From positions 19,814,761 to 19,878,760 of the forward strand of contig OY540818.1 of the NCBI GenBank assembly GCA_961205875.1: 64,000 nucleotides of DNA, read 5' to 3'. Of this stretch, positions 10,918-47,999 are shown one piece after another; position 1 is the stretch's first letter; the number at the start of each line of letters is the position of its first letter. The stretch is from Sialis fuliginosa (lineage: Eukaryota; Arthropoda; Insecta; Megaloptera; Sialidae). The position numbers and the translations under genes were made by a program. The notes under the pieces were generated by a model that was given only the letters and a program-made list of their open reading frames with translations, was not told the DNA's origin and ran no database searches.

Positions 10918-12728
10918 TTACATATTGTGTATTACTAATTTATGTCTATCCAATCTGCATTTTTTTATAGATGTAAATTTGCATTGGTCGCATTTAAAAG
11001 GTTGGTTATTACTATGTCTTAATTTATGTTGTGTTAAATCATATTTTCTCATACTGCTATAATCGCATAGGTCGCATTTAAAAGGACGATCTGTATTATG
11101 TATTAACTTATGTTGTAGTAAATTATATTTCCTTACACAGCTATAATCGCATTGTTCACATTTAAATGGCCTTTCATTAGTATGTGTTATTTTATGATAC
11201 ATTAATTTTTCTTTCCTTATGCAGCTATACTCGCATTGATCACATTTAAACGGTCGTTCGGTACTATGTGTTAATTTATGACTTACTAAATCATATTTCC
11301 GTACACTGCTATACTCACATCGGTCGCACTTAAATGGCCGTTCGTTTGTATGTTTTAATTTTTTATGATATTCGAATTTATCCTTTTTTATACAGCTATA
11401 AGCGCATTGGTCACATTTGAATGGTCGTTCATTACTATGTGTTAATTTATGTGTTTCTAAATTATATTTCCGTGTGGAGTTATACTCGCATTGGTCGCAC
11501 TGAAATGGTCGTTCTTTAGTATGTGTTAATTTATGTATACGTAAAGTGCTGTTGTGATTGCAGCTATACTCGCATTGGTCGCATTTCAATGGTCGTTCGT
11601 TAGTATGTGTTAATTTATGGTTACGTAATGTACTGCTGTAATTGCAGTTGTATTCGCATTGGTCGCATTCGAATGGTCGTTCTTTACCATGGGTTAGTTT
11701 ATGTTTAAGCAAATAACGTTTTTGATTATAGCTATGTTCGCATTGATCACATTTAAATTTTTTTTTATTATTAACTTTATCGCACTCGGTTTTTATTTTA
11801 TTGTCTTTATTTTCTTCATGCTCGTAGCTAGCTTCAGGTGGATTTTCTACCTTAACAAAAAATACGTTTTCCTGAAAAACGAAAGAAAACAATTTATTAA
11901 CCAGATTTTAGTTTTTGTAAGGCGGCTATTACACTATCAAATAAATATGTCAAAGATCTTTGAGATTTTGTTCTATTACACTACATAAAATATTTGATAA
12001 TATTTTCTCAATATTATCTAGGGATATTTTCTTCTTTTTTGGTGCCTTTTGAATATCAGTGCGTGGATGTTCGTCAATTGACGCGATCGAGGTTTCAATT
12101 TACAACCGTGTATTGTGGTTTTTATAATCAATAAGAAGATTATCGTATAATACTGGATTATGTTGGTATTCATATATTAATAATTATGTAACTGTAACTG
12201 TCAGTGATAACTTGGTACTCGCCATTTTGTTTTTGACGTCAAAAAACTTTGATCAAATATAAGAGACTGTCATTAACTATGATCATATAAATATTATTAA
12301 GGTAAATATTATAAAAGTTGACTTATTACACTGTCATATTTCTTATTTTTTGCAACCATCATTATTACAAAACCCTGAAAAGAAATTTCACCGAAACCCG
12401 GACAAACGGGTGAAAACATGAAACCTGGCCACCCTAACAGTTTGAGATCCTCTCTTTTGTTTTTAAATTCATACATGCTCGACATCTGTCACTTTTTTTT
12501 ACGTACCTCATGTTTTTGTTTGTAATCTATTGTACCATCATAGGATTCAATAACATTATCAAATTCTTCTTTTATATTCTCCTGTTTTACATGCAACATT
12601 TCACCGTTTTGTAAGGGGTCGATTTCTTCCACAGGTTCCTTTTTCACGTAAATCATTTCAATACCATATTCAACATTTTGAGGAGACTCAAATTCTTCTT
12701 TTATATTTTCCACTTTTATTTGAAACAT
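10918..12728 (-). CDS. C2H2 zinc-finger protein, cluster copy 5 (10 fingers)
   Basis: Exons 12728-12507 and 11871-10918 join in phase 0 to about 391 residues. Exon 1 (74 codons, MFQIKVE start) has five hydrophobic-K-x-E motifs in three to four repeats and ends at a GTACGT donor. Exon 2 begins ENVFFVKVENPPE, an extra V-K-x-E, then an acidic/basic linker and ten canonical fingers. The fifth finger has the longer His spacing HKKLKH and the last ends HKLVIH. The stop lies only about 40 bases from the CAGTGATACTCAAC boundary motif of the next unit, so units are tightly packed. Probable nuclear DNA-binding factor. Confidence 0.87.
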
Positions 12729-13134
12729 TTTAACTGTTATTTTTTTATAACATAAACTGTAAATATTTATTTTAAACTCACTAAGGTTGACAGATAACTA
12801 GCATGGCTGCTATGGTACATTCTACGCGAGCTGTTAGTTGTGGATAGACCAGTGGTACTAAAAATTTTATATCTGGTTTATTATATTTAATTCAATTTGC
12901 TTACTGATTGAATTTCTACTTGTTTTAATTTATGGTAAAAGGATTATACGAAATAAAAGATATATTTTTATTATAATACAGAGAAAAGTAAAATAATTAA
13001 CAATAGATTACAGTAGGGGAAACATAACATAATTGTTTATTAACATTCAAAATAACATTATTATTTTCTAATAATCTTTATACATTTTATTATGTTTTAC
13101 AGCTCTATTTGGATTGGTAGTATTTGAAGTATAT

Positions 13135-13497
13135 TATACAGTGTATTCCAAGTTGATTAAGACATAGGAAATTTAACATGGGGACAATTAGAAATGCTGT
13201 AGTAACCTTCGGTCAAATTTAACGATGTGTGATTGGTGCATTTTGAAAAGCCGCTTCGAAACTAACTGATAAATTTTAAATTAATCAACAGTATTTTGTT
13301 TTCAACAATAAAATACATGAAAGTAAGCATCCTAGATAAAATTATAATAATATTTTTTGGCAGATATAAATTTGAAAACAAAATACTAACTACAATTTTA
13401 TTAAATTTTGTGGCGGCATTTCAAAATGCACCAATCACACATCGTTAAATTTGACCAAAGGTTACTACAACAACACAAAAAGGTTACTACAACAACC
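13135..13497. mobile_element. MITE family A, copy 1 (right end missing)
   Basis: Starts TACAGTGTATTCCAAGTTGA and carries long inverted arms around ACGATGTGTGATTGGTGCAT and its inverse. The complete relative is 28871-29266. The right terminal 50 or so bases are absent. It lies between zinc-finger copies 5 and 6. Confidence 0.65.
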
Positions 13498-13646
13498 TAA
13501 AAGCAGTGGTACTCAACATTTTGTGTCCGTTTCTTTTAATTTACATTCTATCAATTTTTTTACTTCCTGTAATTTTACAACGAATATATATCGACAACAA
13601 TAATAATTTTTGAAATAATCAAATAGAAAAAAAATGTATATATTCT

Positions 13647-15332
13647 TCAACCATTTGAATGTGTTAATTTATGTTGTTCTAAATTATATTTCAATTTGCA
13701 GCTATATTCACATAGTTCGCACTTCAATGCCGGTTCATAACAATGTGTCAATTTGTGTCGTACCAAACTATATTTCAATTTACAGCTATACTCACATCGG
13801 TCGCATTGAAACGGCCGTTCCTCAGTATGTATCAACTGATGCCGCACTAAACTCCGTTTTACCTTGCACCTATACTCACACACGTTGCATTTAAACGGCT
13901 GTTTATTCGAATGCGATACTTTATGACGTACTAAATAATATCTCTGTTCGCAGCTATACTCACACTCATCGCATTTGAATCTTCTTTCGTCGGCATGTAC
14001 GTATTTGTGACGTATCAAAGCATGTTTCAGTTTGCATCTATATTCACATCGGTCGCATTTAAACGGTCTTACATTAGAATGCACCACTTTGTGCACTTCT
14101 AATTCGTGTCTCAGTTTACAGCTGTATTCACAGCGGTCGCATTTGTACGCCGGATCTTTTGCATGTGTTAATTTGTGTCTTAACAAATGATGTTTCTGTT
14201 TGCAGCTATGTTCGCATCGGTCGCATTTGAACGGTCGTTGTTGTGAATGTTTTAATGCATGGCGCACTAAACAAAATTTCATATTAGTGCTGTATTGACA
14301 TTGATTGCAGTTATATAACTGTTCGTTAGTATGTGTTATTTTATGTCTTACTAAATCGTATTTATTTTTACAACTATGTTCACATTGGTTACATTTAAAC
14401 TGTCGTTCTAAATCTCGTTTCATTTTGCTGCTATGTTCGCCACATTGTGAGTAATTTGACCCGTTTTCTATTTTCATTTCGAGTGGATTTTCTTCTTTAT
14501 CTTCCTGAAAAATTAATATTGTATCTGAGAGGTGAGCGATAAATTATTATTGCAACTAGTTACTTTATAAAGGCTGATTTTTTGATATTACATCATATTT
14601 GTGGTGTGGGGATACAGCCTGCCGTCAGTCAACTAGTTTCGTTAGCGTTTGGCGCGGGGGTGGCTTTATTTTTTGTAAAAAATCCGATACACGTTACTTT
14701 ATAAAATCTGAAAATTTATTTGTAAGCAGTATACTAATTGTAAGTAAGAACCCCTTTTATCACAGTCAGCCTTCAAAATCTTCCGACGCACCCGGTTGCA
14801 AGATTTTGTAGGCTGACTATGATAAAAGACTTAGTATACTGCTTACAAATAAATTTTCAGATTTTATAAAGTAACGTGTATCGGATTTTTTACAAAAATA
14901 AAGCCGCCCACGCACCAAACGCTAACGAAACTAGCTAACTGACGGCAGGCTGTATCTCTACACCATAAATATGACGTAATATCAAAAAATCAACCTTTAT
15001 AAAGTAATTGTAATATTTTGTATCGATTTTATTGAAATTGTTTTGCAGCCTCTGTTCTATTTTACAACTGCGCATGCGCAACAGCTCTCAAACATTAAAA
15101 ATGGCCTATATTCAATTTATTTTTACTAATTTTTAATCAAAACACTTACCCCATATTCCTGTTTGTAGCGTATTGTAAATTCATCGTATGTTTCTATATC
15201 TTCAAGAAAATCAATTTCTTCTTTTATAATTTCCTGTTTTACGTGAACCGTTCCAACACAACTTTCAACATCCTGAAGAGGATCAAGTTTTTCTATTTTA
15301 TCTTTAATATCTTCAAGTTTTATATGGAACAT
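13647..15332 (-). CDS. C2H2 zinc-finger protein, cluster copy 6 (9 fingers)
   Basis: Exons 15332-15150 and 14504-13647 join in phase 0 to about 346 residues. The start is the MFHIKLE methionine aligned with the paralogs; an in-frame ATG seven codons upstream (15353) is possible. Exon 1 (61 codons) has only three exact hydrophobic-K-x-E motifs, the fewest, because one site reads IKDK. Exon 2 is Glu-rich, then has a degenerate zero finger (CGEHSSKMKRDLER, no His pair) and nine canonical fingers whose helices carry many Lys/Arg (for example CKLKYSLVRH). The intron holds a 448-bp fold-back element (14560-15007) and an exact TGCGCATGCGCA palindrome. Confidence 0.86.
14560..15007. mobile_element. 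Fold-back MITE M in intron of zinc-finger copy 6
   Basis: About 448 bp, palindromic over nearly the whole length. It starts TTACTTTATAAAGG and ends with the inverse. Arms share GATATTACATCAT, TCGTTAGCGTTTGG and ACGTTACTTTATAAAATCTG; the centre is near 14780-14800. No coding capacity. Confidence 0.75.
15069..15080. promoter_or_regulatory. TGCGCATGCGCA palindrome in intron 1 of zinc-finger copy 6
   Basis: This 12-bp palindrome is the consensus bound by NRF-1 and its Drosophila counterpart Erect wing. It lies about 70 bases past the exon 1 donor, in a block starting with a CCTCTGTTC-like string. The block recurs at the same place in copies 1, 2, 3 and 5. Copy 2 has TGCGCATGCGC at 4154-4164; copies 3 and 5 keep degenerate forms near 7868 and 12474. 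Function is inferred from paralog conservation and motif identity only. Confidence 0.45.
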
Positions 15333-15507
15333 TTCAACAAAGTCGAATCGCAATATTTAAATTTATGTGCCTCAAAAATGTGTACTTCAAGTTGAAGAAA
15401 TATAAATAATAATACATAGATACAATTAATATGGCTATTCGTAGTACGATCCACGCATGCTCGCAGTTCTGTAGTTGTATTAGTGAAATAAAACAGTGGT
15501 ACTACAA

Positions 15508-15669
15508 GTCTTGGATACGACCCCAGTAATGGCTATTTTTAAATTAAATGTACTGAATTAGTAATATGTGTTGATATTTGATTACTACCATTTCTGAATA
15601 TAAATCTATATATATTTAACTGTCTTACAGCGTGATTTGATGACATGAGGTCAATAGTTATCAAAACGG
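15508..15669 (+). mobile_element. MITE family B, 5' fragment
   Basis: Keeps the 5' half of the family (AGTCTTGG, ACCCCAGTAATGGC, CTTACAGCGTGATTTG) and joins directly onto the boundary motif upstream of zinc-finger copy 6. Confidence 0.6.
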
Positions 15670-16219
15670 TAATTTTTCAGTAAAATATTCCCTTATAAAG
15701 ATATATTCCTTTTTTACAAAATCAGATTTTAACTAATTTTGACAATTCGTTAAGCAGATTTTAGTTTTTGTATTTTATTTTATTTTATCATTTTTATTTT
15801 TATTTTCATAAAGTTTATTACCATAATTTGCACTTTTTTGCCTCCTGCTCTATTTTTGACGACCTTTTTTTTAGTCGTAATCATTGCACCGAGACTCCGG
15901 GTCAAAACCTGAGACCTGGTCACGCTAACGGTCCACGTGTTGGTCATCCCTGATCGTTGTTATTGTCGTAGACCCCGACCTTGCGCTGGCGACCCTCGCG
16001 GCATACTTTCATGGATCTCCCGAGAAAGCAATCATTACCACAACAGATCTTAAGCGATACGAAAGTGACATACATATCTGTGTTAACATCACTTGTATAC
16101 GTCGCAGGGCTGGATTCCACCCATGGGCGACTGCACAACATTTTCCAGGGGGAGGGTAAAACCATTCATAATTCGAAACTTTCAGAAATTATTACATGGC
16201 TCCCCCTATTCCTTCAGAT

Positions 16220-16507
16220 ATTGTGAAGAAACAAAATATCTTAAATAATTAGGGGGGGGGGGTTAATTCTCCCCCTACCAAGTCAAAAATAACTTCAACT
16301 TAACCTTTATTCCATAAAAATATATTTTTACAAAGTAATTAAAATTTGACAGACAAAAGTTATTGTGAGGAAACAAAATATCTTAAAAAAAAAGGCGGGG
16401 GGGGGGGGGTAATTTTCCTCCTACCAAGTCAAAAATAACTTCAACTTAACCTTCATTTCATAAAAATATATTTTTACAAAGTAATTAAAATTTGACAGAC
16501 AAAAGTT
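16220..16507. repeat. Tandem duplication of a unit of about 143 bp with poly-G tracts
   Basis: Two direct copies (about 16220-16361 and 16362-16507) each contain AACAAAATATCTTAAA, a run of 10 to 13 G, CTACCAAGTCAAAAATAACT and ATTTGACAGACAAAAGTT. No coding content. Confidence 0.75.
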
Positions 16508-16727
16508 GGGAACTACATTTATAGAAAGTGTCAATTCATTTGTTGATAAGTTTACTGTAAAGATTAACTAAAGTATTGATAAAATTAACAAACTATTACA
16601 TACACTAATGATATGTAGGTCAACAAAATCATTGTCATTTCAAGCACTTTGCAAAAAATCTGGAGAAAGTATTATAATGAAAACATAAACGTCATTTTCA
16701 TGAATTACTAGCGAAATGAGTTGTACA

Positions 16728-17194
16728 TAAGGTAGTGGCACCAGTCTTGGCAAGGACCCCAGTAATGGTAAATTTAAAAATATGTGTTGATATTTGAATA
16801 CTACCATTTCTGAATATTAATCTATATACATTTAACTGTCTTACAGCGTGATTTGGTGACATGAGGCCAATAGGTGTCAAAATGGTGGACATTTAAACTA
16901 ATTTATTTATTAATTATTATATTATCATAGCAACTGCTTTAGATTGTTTCAAATTTGACGATTCTTTTGTGTCGTAGTACTTATCATTAGCAAGTGTCCA
17001 TCACTGCGTGTTCATTACTGGTTTCACATTTGCCATTACTATATTTGCGAACTTTGGTAATTAAATTGATTAAATAAAGAGTTACTTGTTTTATTAGTAA
17101 CATGAGTTCATGAGAATTAAAAAAAACAAGCCCGTCAATCATAAAAACAGTAAACCTTGCTCTTATAGCGGCCATAACTGGTGCCTTTACCTTA
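16728..17194 (+). mobile_element. MITE family B, complete copy
   Basis: Full-length with both inverted ends (AGGTAGTGGCACCAGTC and GGTGCCTTTACCT) and flanking TA. Internal order is as in the copy at 1155-1568 but slightly longer, with the AGTTCATGAGAATTA segment retained. Confidence 0.72.
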
Positions 17195-17495
17195 CTTACT
17201 TATATTCTGAGCTGTGCATTTACTTAATTAATAAGTACATATATATATTATATGCACTTCAGTACTTTTAAAATGAAAGTAATTGTACTTTTCAATGTAT
17301 TTAATTAGAATATTTCTCATCAAGTTCTGAACGTTGTAAACTAAAAAAAGTTTATAAGAAGTTTCAATCAAATTTTTGAAATGATTTACCATTTATTGTG
17401 AGTAAATATATCGTTAAAATAATATAAATAAATTAATAATTGCGAGTATAGGGATTACACACTTTATAATATATATATACACAAAACTATAATAC

Positions 17496-18243
17496 CTCTA
17501 CGTCTTATTTTCTTGTATTTTAGTCGATATTTGTATGACGAGTTGCAGTTCACTGCAAGAAATTTCACTAAAATTTATTGAATTTTTGATTTCGTTAAAA
17601 GTATGTTTATTGTATAGAAAATGACGTGAAAAGTTGTTTGTTTCAAATCGCAGGTCTGTATCTCAAACCGTTCTCGAGATACAGCCTCTCAAAGTTTCAG
17701 TTTTTTCAAAATTTTGAAGAAAAATGGCCATAACTTTTGAACGTGTGGTCGGAATTGATTTTAGTTGACGGATTTGGAATCAGCGTGTCAAAATCTATAT
17801 AATGACATGTATAATACTTTAAAATTCGACAAAAAAAATTCGCGAAAAATCGAAAAAATTCAAAGGGGTATACCTTAAAAAAATGTCGATTTTTAACCAA
17901 AATTTTTTTGTCGGATTTTAAAGTATTATATATGTCATTACATAGATTTTGACACGCTGATTTCAAATCCGTCAACTAAAATCAATTCCGACCACACGTT
18001 CAAAAGTTATGGCCTTTTTTTACCAAAAATTTGAAAAAACTGAAACTTTGAGAGGCTATATCTCGAGAACGGTTTGAGATACAGACCTGCGGTTTGAAAC
18101 AAACAACTTTTTACGTCATTTTCTATACAATAAACATACTTTTAACGAAATCAAAAATGCTAAATTTTTTAGTGAAATTTCCTACAGTGAACTTCAACTC
18201 GTCATACAAATATCGACTAAAATACAAGAAAATAAGACGTAAA
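17496..18243. mobile_element. Large fold-back palindrome D, copy 1
   Basis: About 750 bp forming two nearly perfect inverted arms of about 350 bp. Arms share CTACGTCTTATTTTCTTG, CTGTATCTCAAACCGTTCTC, GAATCAGCGTGTCAAAATCT and AACTTTTGAACG, and meet near 17870. A second copy is at 58251-58992. Open frames inside follow from the palindrome and are not genes. Probably a non-autonomous fold-back DNA transposon. Confidence 0.78.
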
Positions 18244-18283
18244 GTCATTTAGTTACCATACAAATATATAATTAATCATAACT

Positions 18284-18402
18284 AGTTTTTTTAAACCTTT
18301 ATTTTCTTCAGAAATAAGTTTTTTTTTTTGAAAAAATAGGAGACACGTAAGATCATCATAAAATAGTTTTTAAAAATTCGGCATCACGCCTATTATTGCT
18401 AT
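18284..18402 (+). mobile_element. MITE family L, 3' fragment
   Basis: Matches the end of the copy at 30597-31116: CAGAAATAAG, GACACGTAAGATCATCATAA and a GGCATCACGCCTATT terminus. Confidence 0.55.
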
Positions 18403-18768
18403 TATAAAAAATCCTAACCTCTTATAACCGAAAAAAAATTAATAATACTTTAAAATGGTACCAACAGCGTCTAGATTTTAAAGAAGCGGAAATTATTAAG
18501 GATGTCGAAACACAAAAAAAGAGATTGGATCTGAACAAGAAATTTTGTAAAGGTATTGCTTTCACTGTTTTTCAATGCATTTCTTTGTTCTCTACAATAA
18601 CATATTAATGCACTTCCTACATTGAAAATTCAACGACATCTTAACTAGAACAATGTCGGCGACCAAAATATAAATTAAAGTTTAAATACAAATATGTTAT
18701 CTAATTTCTATATGATAACGTAATATATTATGCACAAAATGAAATTATCAATTATTCTTTTAAATGCT

Positions 18769-19424
18769 TATAAGAAAGTCAAATTGGTTTAAATACTACA
18801 TATAAACTATATTAATACATTTGTTTAAAACCTTATTTCCCATTATTGACTGTTATTTTAGAATTTTAACCAAAAAATTAATATTTGTGTTGATAATACG
18901 AAAAATTTTTATTCTAATTCATCTGTCAGATATAAAAACAAAAGAAGTATTTTATTGTTATAAATGACATATATTAAAATATTTTTAAATAACACTATTT
19001 AGAACATATACAAATGTAATGAAAATAACAATATTAGTACTTCATATGCTTACATATATAAAAAATATGTAATAAAAACAAATCATTACATTTCAGTACG
19101 GCATTTTTTTTTTTTTAATATTTTTCAGTAATAATTTTTTTTTTCTCACAATTTAGTTCTGTATGTGTATAATTTTTTTTACGAAACTCGTTGCTAAATA
19201 TGTAAGTGACGTGTTATGAAAATTTCAGATTTTTTCTCGATGCTTGAACCATGTGTTTTATTGGACTTTAACCGTAAATACACCATTCTGCCATAAGAGC
19301 CCATGTTAATTTAAAAAAATAATAAACTATGTTGTAAAACCTTTTGAAATTTTGTGTGGGTACTTAAAACTTCTCCAAATTTCAACTATTTCTCGTTGAA
19401 ATTAGATACCTGCCATACAGTAAT
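18769..19424 (+). repeat. Interspersed repeat E, copy 2
   Basis: Reverse-complement match of 5092-5774 over its whole length, with small indels in A/T runs. It ends with GATACCTGCCATACA. Confidence 0.65.
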
Positions 19425-19429
19425 TTAAA

Positions 19430-20155
19430 AATCCCTTCATTTCGAACTGGCGTACATTCACGTAATCTTACAATTACCCCCCCCCCCCCCCTCCACACAG
19501 AGATGTTTTGGTTTCTTTGACACAGATACCACAGAGAGCACACTTTCTTTTTTATTCTCATCGACAGCCTTGGGTTCGGTTCCCGGTTGATTTACTTTCA
19601 CCGCCTCATCGGACAGATTACCGTGACCATGGCAGTCAGCTCGCGGATGCTGTGTACTCCAGACAGTGTTTCCGGTTCCTATATCATTGAACACGCGCGC
19701 CAACTCACTGTCCATGGATACAAAAATTTATTTTACGATTTTAATAATGTTACCAATTTTTTTTTGTAATATTAACTAGATTGTGAAAAAATCAAAATTT
19801 CTTTTAAAAATATTACGTTCAAATAAAATTTAGTTTTATACAAGTGTTTGTTTAATTATTAATAATATAAAATTATGAAATTATAAATTACCGAAATTTT
19901 AAACTTCCGTTAAAAAATCATTGAATAAAATCTAAATCGAATTCTTACATGCGATCGGATTTGAAAAATAATTCTGTAACATCCTTTTGGTACCTTAAGT
20001 ACACTACTTGACGAAACGTCGGTGATCGCGTTTTTCGTGCAAGTCACGCTCTGTTTGTTTCACAAATCTGAGGATGTCACGAATCTTTAAGTCACTTACA
20101 AAATTGTACTAAAATTCACAAATTTATGTATGTATTTTTAAAATAAATTATTTGA
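19430..20155. other. Non-coding spacer with possible tRNA-related SINE fragment
   Basis: A poly-C run near 19479 is followed by a moderately GC-rich stretch to about 19720 containing GGTTCGGTTCCCGG, which resembles a tRNA B-box with flanks. No matching A-box or cloverleaf was seen, so this is at most a SINE fragment. The rest is AT-rich with no recognised gene. Confidence 0.3.
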
Positions 20156-20158
20156 AAT

Positions 20159-20465
20159 TATATTTAATTAATAATTTAATGAAATTTGCAAATAAAAAAC
20201 ACACGGGCTAGAATTTAACTACGGTACATAGGGAAATCGAAGTTATATCAAATGCATGCAAATATTTGACTTTTTGTTAATATTAAAACAAAGTAAAGAT
20301 ATTTTTTTTTGATCTGGTATATTTAATTAATAATTTAATGCAATTTGCAAAAAAACAACACACGGGTTAGAATTTAACTACGGTACATAGGGAAATCGAA
20401 GTTATATCAAATGCATGCAAATATTTGATTTTTTGTTAATATTAAGATAAATTTTTTTTTGATCT
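20159..20465. repeat. Tandem pair of units of about 165 bp related to MITE family R
   Basis: Two direct copies share AATTTAACTACGGTACATAG, GGGAAATCGAAGTTATATC and AAATGCATGCAAATATTTGA. The same terminal sequence in the opposite orientation follows at about 20560. Confidence 0.65.
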
Positions 20466-20989
20466 ATATTAGTTTTAAATTTTGTTCTCAATACAAGTTG
20501 CAGAAAAATTTTCGGTGGAGGGGGGAGGGACAAATACTTTATAGAATACAGATTTTCCCTATGTACCGTTCTTAAATTGAATTTAAAATATGTGTTATAT
20601 TTGAGTTAAAAAAATTACTCTTTATTTTTTGGGGGGAAATTGCTCCAACTGAAATTCAAATAAATTAACAATAATAACCGTTTTTTGAGATTTTTTTTTA
20701 ATTAAGTCATTCAATTGTTTTTACATTGTTCCAAAATGCTACCCATTTAATTTTTCGATATTTTAAATAAATTTTTTTTACTTTTTATTTTAGTGACTAA
20801 AAATTATTATTTTTTTAATTAATAAAAAATAACTTACAAATAAAAAAATAACAATGAGTTATAGATACATTATTTTTGAAATAAATAAAATAAATATTTT
20901 GTGATTAAAAAAAATAAATTTTTTTGTATAACTAGTGAGTGATTTGTTTGTTTAAAAAATTAAATACATGTGGACATTTGGAGGGAGTT

Positions 20990-46092
<25,103 letters not shown>

Positions 46093-46605
46093 ACAACCTC
46101 ATAGATAAATAATTAAATGAAATATAGAAACAACAAATTTATACTAAAAAATATGATTGTTTTAGTACCTAATATAACCAAAGTAATTTTTTTTATCGGA
46201 CGATAGACAGACATTAAAAAAATATTAATTCCCAGTCAAATTTAGAATTGATAAGATAAGGTTTTTAAGATATATTTAATAAAAACGAAGTTACTAAAAT
46301 TTTCATATTTTTTATCAAAACATTGAAAATAAAAAATATAATCAAAGTTTTACTGATAAGTATTAATTGCATTAGATAATAAAAAGAAGACAATTTAAGT
46401 GAATATTATCAACAGAGACTTTAAGTAAAGTGATATAACTTAAGTAAGTAATTTATTAATTATGAATAGAAATGAACTATTTAAAATTTTTAAGTCTTAA
46501 AATTTTATATAATACAGAATTTCAAACTAACTTCATTTTAAGAAATAAAGTTCGTACAGAAAAGGGTTTAAATATCATGTTTAGATAATAAAAAAAAAAC
46601 ATCTG

Positions 46606-46935
46606 GCAAGTAAATGTATAGTGCTTCCTCGTGTTAAATTCAATAAAGGTAGTTAATTATTGAACAATTTAAATAAACATTGATAAAGTTTTCAGATAAA
46701 TTGCCTGGCAAAGGTTAACCATTTAATTTTATACAATTTTACTAAAAAATATTATTAAGACGCACCTGATTATTTTTTCGTATAAATTTTTAATTTTTTG
46801 ATAATTTCAATCTAAATCTAAATTTATGCAAAGTAAATATTTTACAACAAACGTTGTAAACCTATATAATAGGAAATTGAATGCTCTACAAAAAAGATTC
46901 TATAAAATTTTCACGTTACAGGCATCGTTCATGAA
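46606..46935 (+). repeat. Interspersed repeat H, copy beyond the protease 3' end
   Basis: TATAGTGCTTCCTCGTGTTA start, then AAGACGCACCTGATTATTTT and TTGAATGCTCTACAAAAAAG match 2340-2640 in reverse complement. It begins about 510 bases after the stop. Confidence 0.55.
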
Positions 46936-47644
46936 ATATTTTGAAAAACATTTTTTTATTGAGATTGTTCGTAAATTATGCCAGGTTTCAGGGAACAGAC
47001 AGACTGATTCGGCTAACGGACATTTTATTTGACGTAACTTTGGAGTATAAGTGTATGTGTTAATGATTGGTTAAAAATTAAAATTAAAATTGAATTATTT
47101 ATTTTTTGTATAATATATTTTAGGGAAACAACTAAAATTCTCTAAATTACTTAAACGAAGCTGTACGTACTTTATAGATTCGGGTGATATCTTTTACAGT
47201 GGCGCAATCATAGGAAGTACAAGGGTACAATTTAATTTAAATTTTATTTATTTTTTGTAAAATAATAATTAAATCTTTTGGTCCCTATATAATGAATCCT
47301 AGTTGCGCCACTGTACTTATATATAAATAATATAGAAGAATTTGATAACTGTACAGAATATAATTAAAAATACTGAAGTTATTTGATGGAACATCAAAGA
47401 ACCTGTAAATGATTTTAATTTATAATAAAAAAGTAGCATATTTTTTAAAAACTGGTGGTGCAAGGAATGTAATAAAATGTATTTGTAATTTTTTTAATCA
47501 TTTAGAAATATATTTTAATATTATAACTATAAACACAACTGTTTTTCTTATTACCTATCTATTAACATTGATTTCCTTATAAGATTTCTTTCGTAAAAAA
47601 AATAACGAAAATAATTTTTATACCGAATTTCTGACGTATCCCCC

Positions 47645-47945
47645 AGGCCCGTATGTAACTGGAGTTTTAATTTGTTTTTAAAAAGGGAAGGAGGTCGCGA
47701 GGGTCTTTAAGTGCGTGATTCTCTTAAAGATAATAGTGTAAGCTACATTTAAAAAAAAATATTGAGTCTGTAGGATCGCGCCAAGCTGAGATATTAACTA
47801 TTTAATTTACTTCTTTGTCAGTTTATGAGTTTTAATTTGTTTTTAAAAAGGGAAGGAAGTCGCGAGGGTCTTTAAGTGCGTGATCCTCTTAAAGATAATA
47901 GTGTAAGCTACATTTAAAAAAAATTGAGTCTCTTAAACTGTTTCA
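47645..47945. repeat. MITE family F fragments, tandem
   Basis: GGAGTTTTAATTTGTTTTTA, AAAAAGGGAAGGAGGTCGCG and ATAGTGTAAGCTACATTT occur twice, separated by GGATCGCGCCAAGCTGAGAT. Termini are missing. Confidence 0.55.
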
Positions 47946-47999
47946 TACGTTAGTTTGGAAGTTATGAGATAATCTTTGTTTGTAAGTACTACTCTGAAG

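Noticed and set aside
17706-17975. 89-codon frame and its mirror frames at 58513-58724
   Set aside because: They lie inside the fold-back palindrome, where the same frame appears on both strands; no independent coding evidence.
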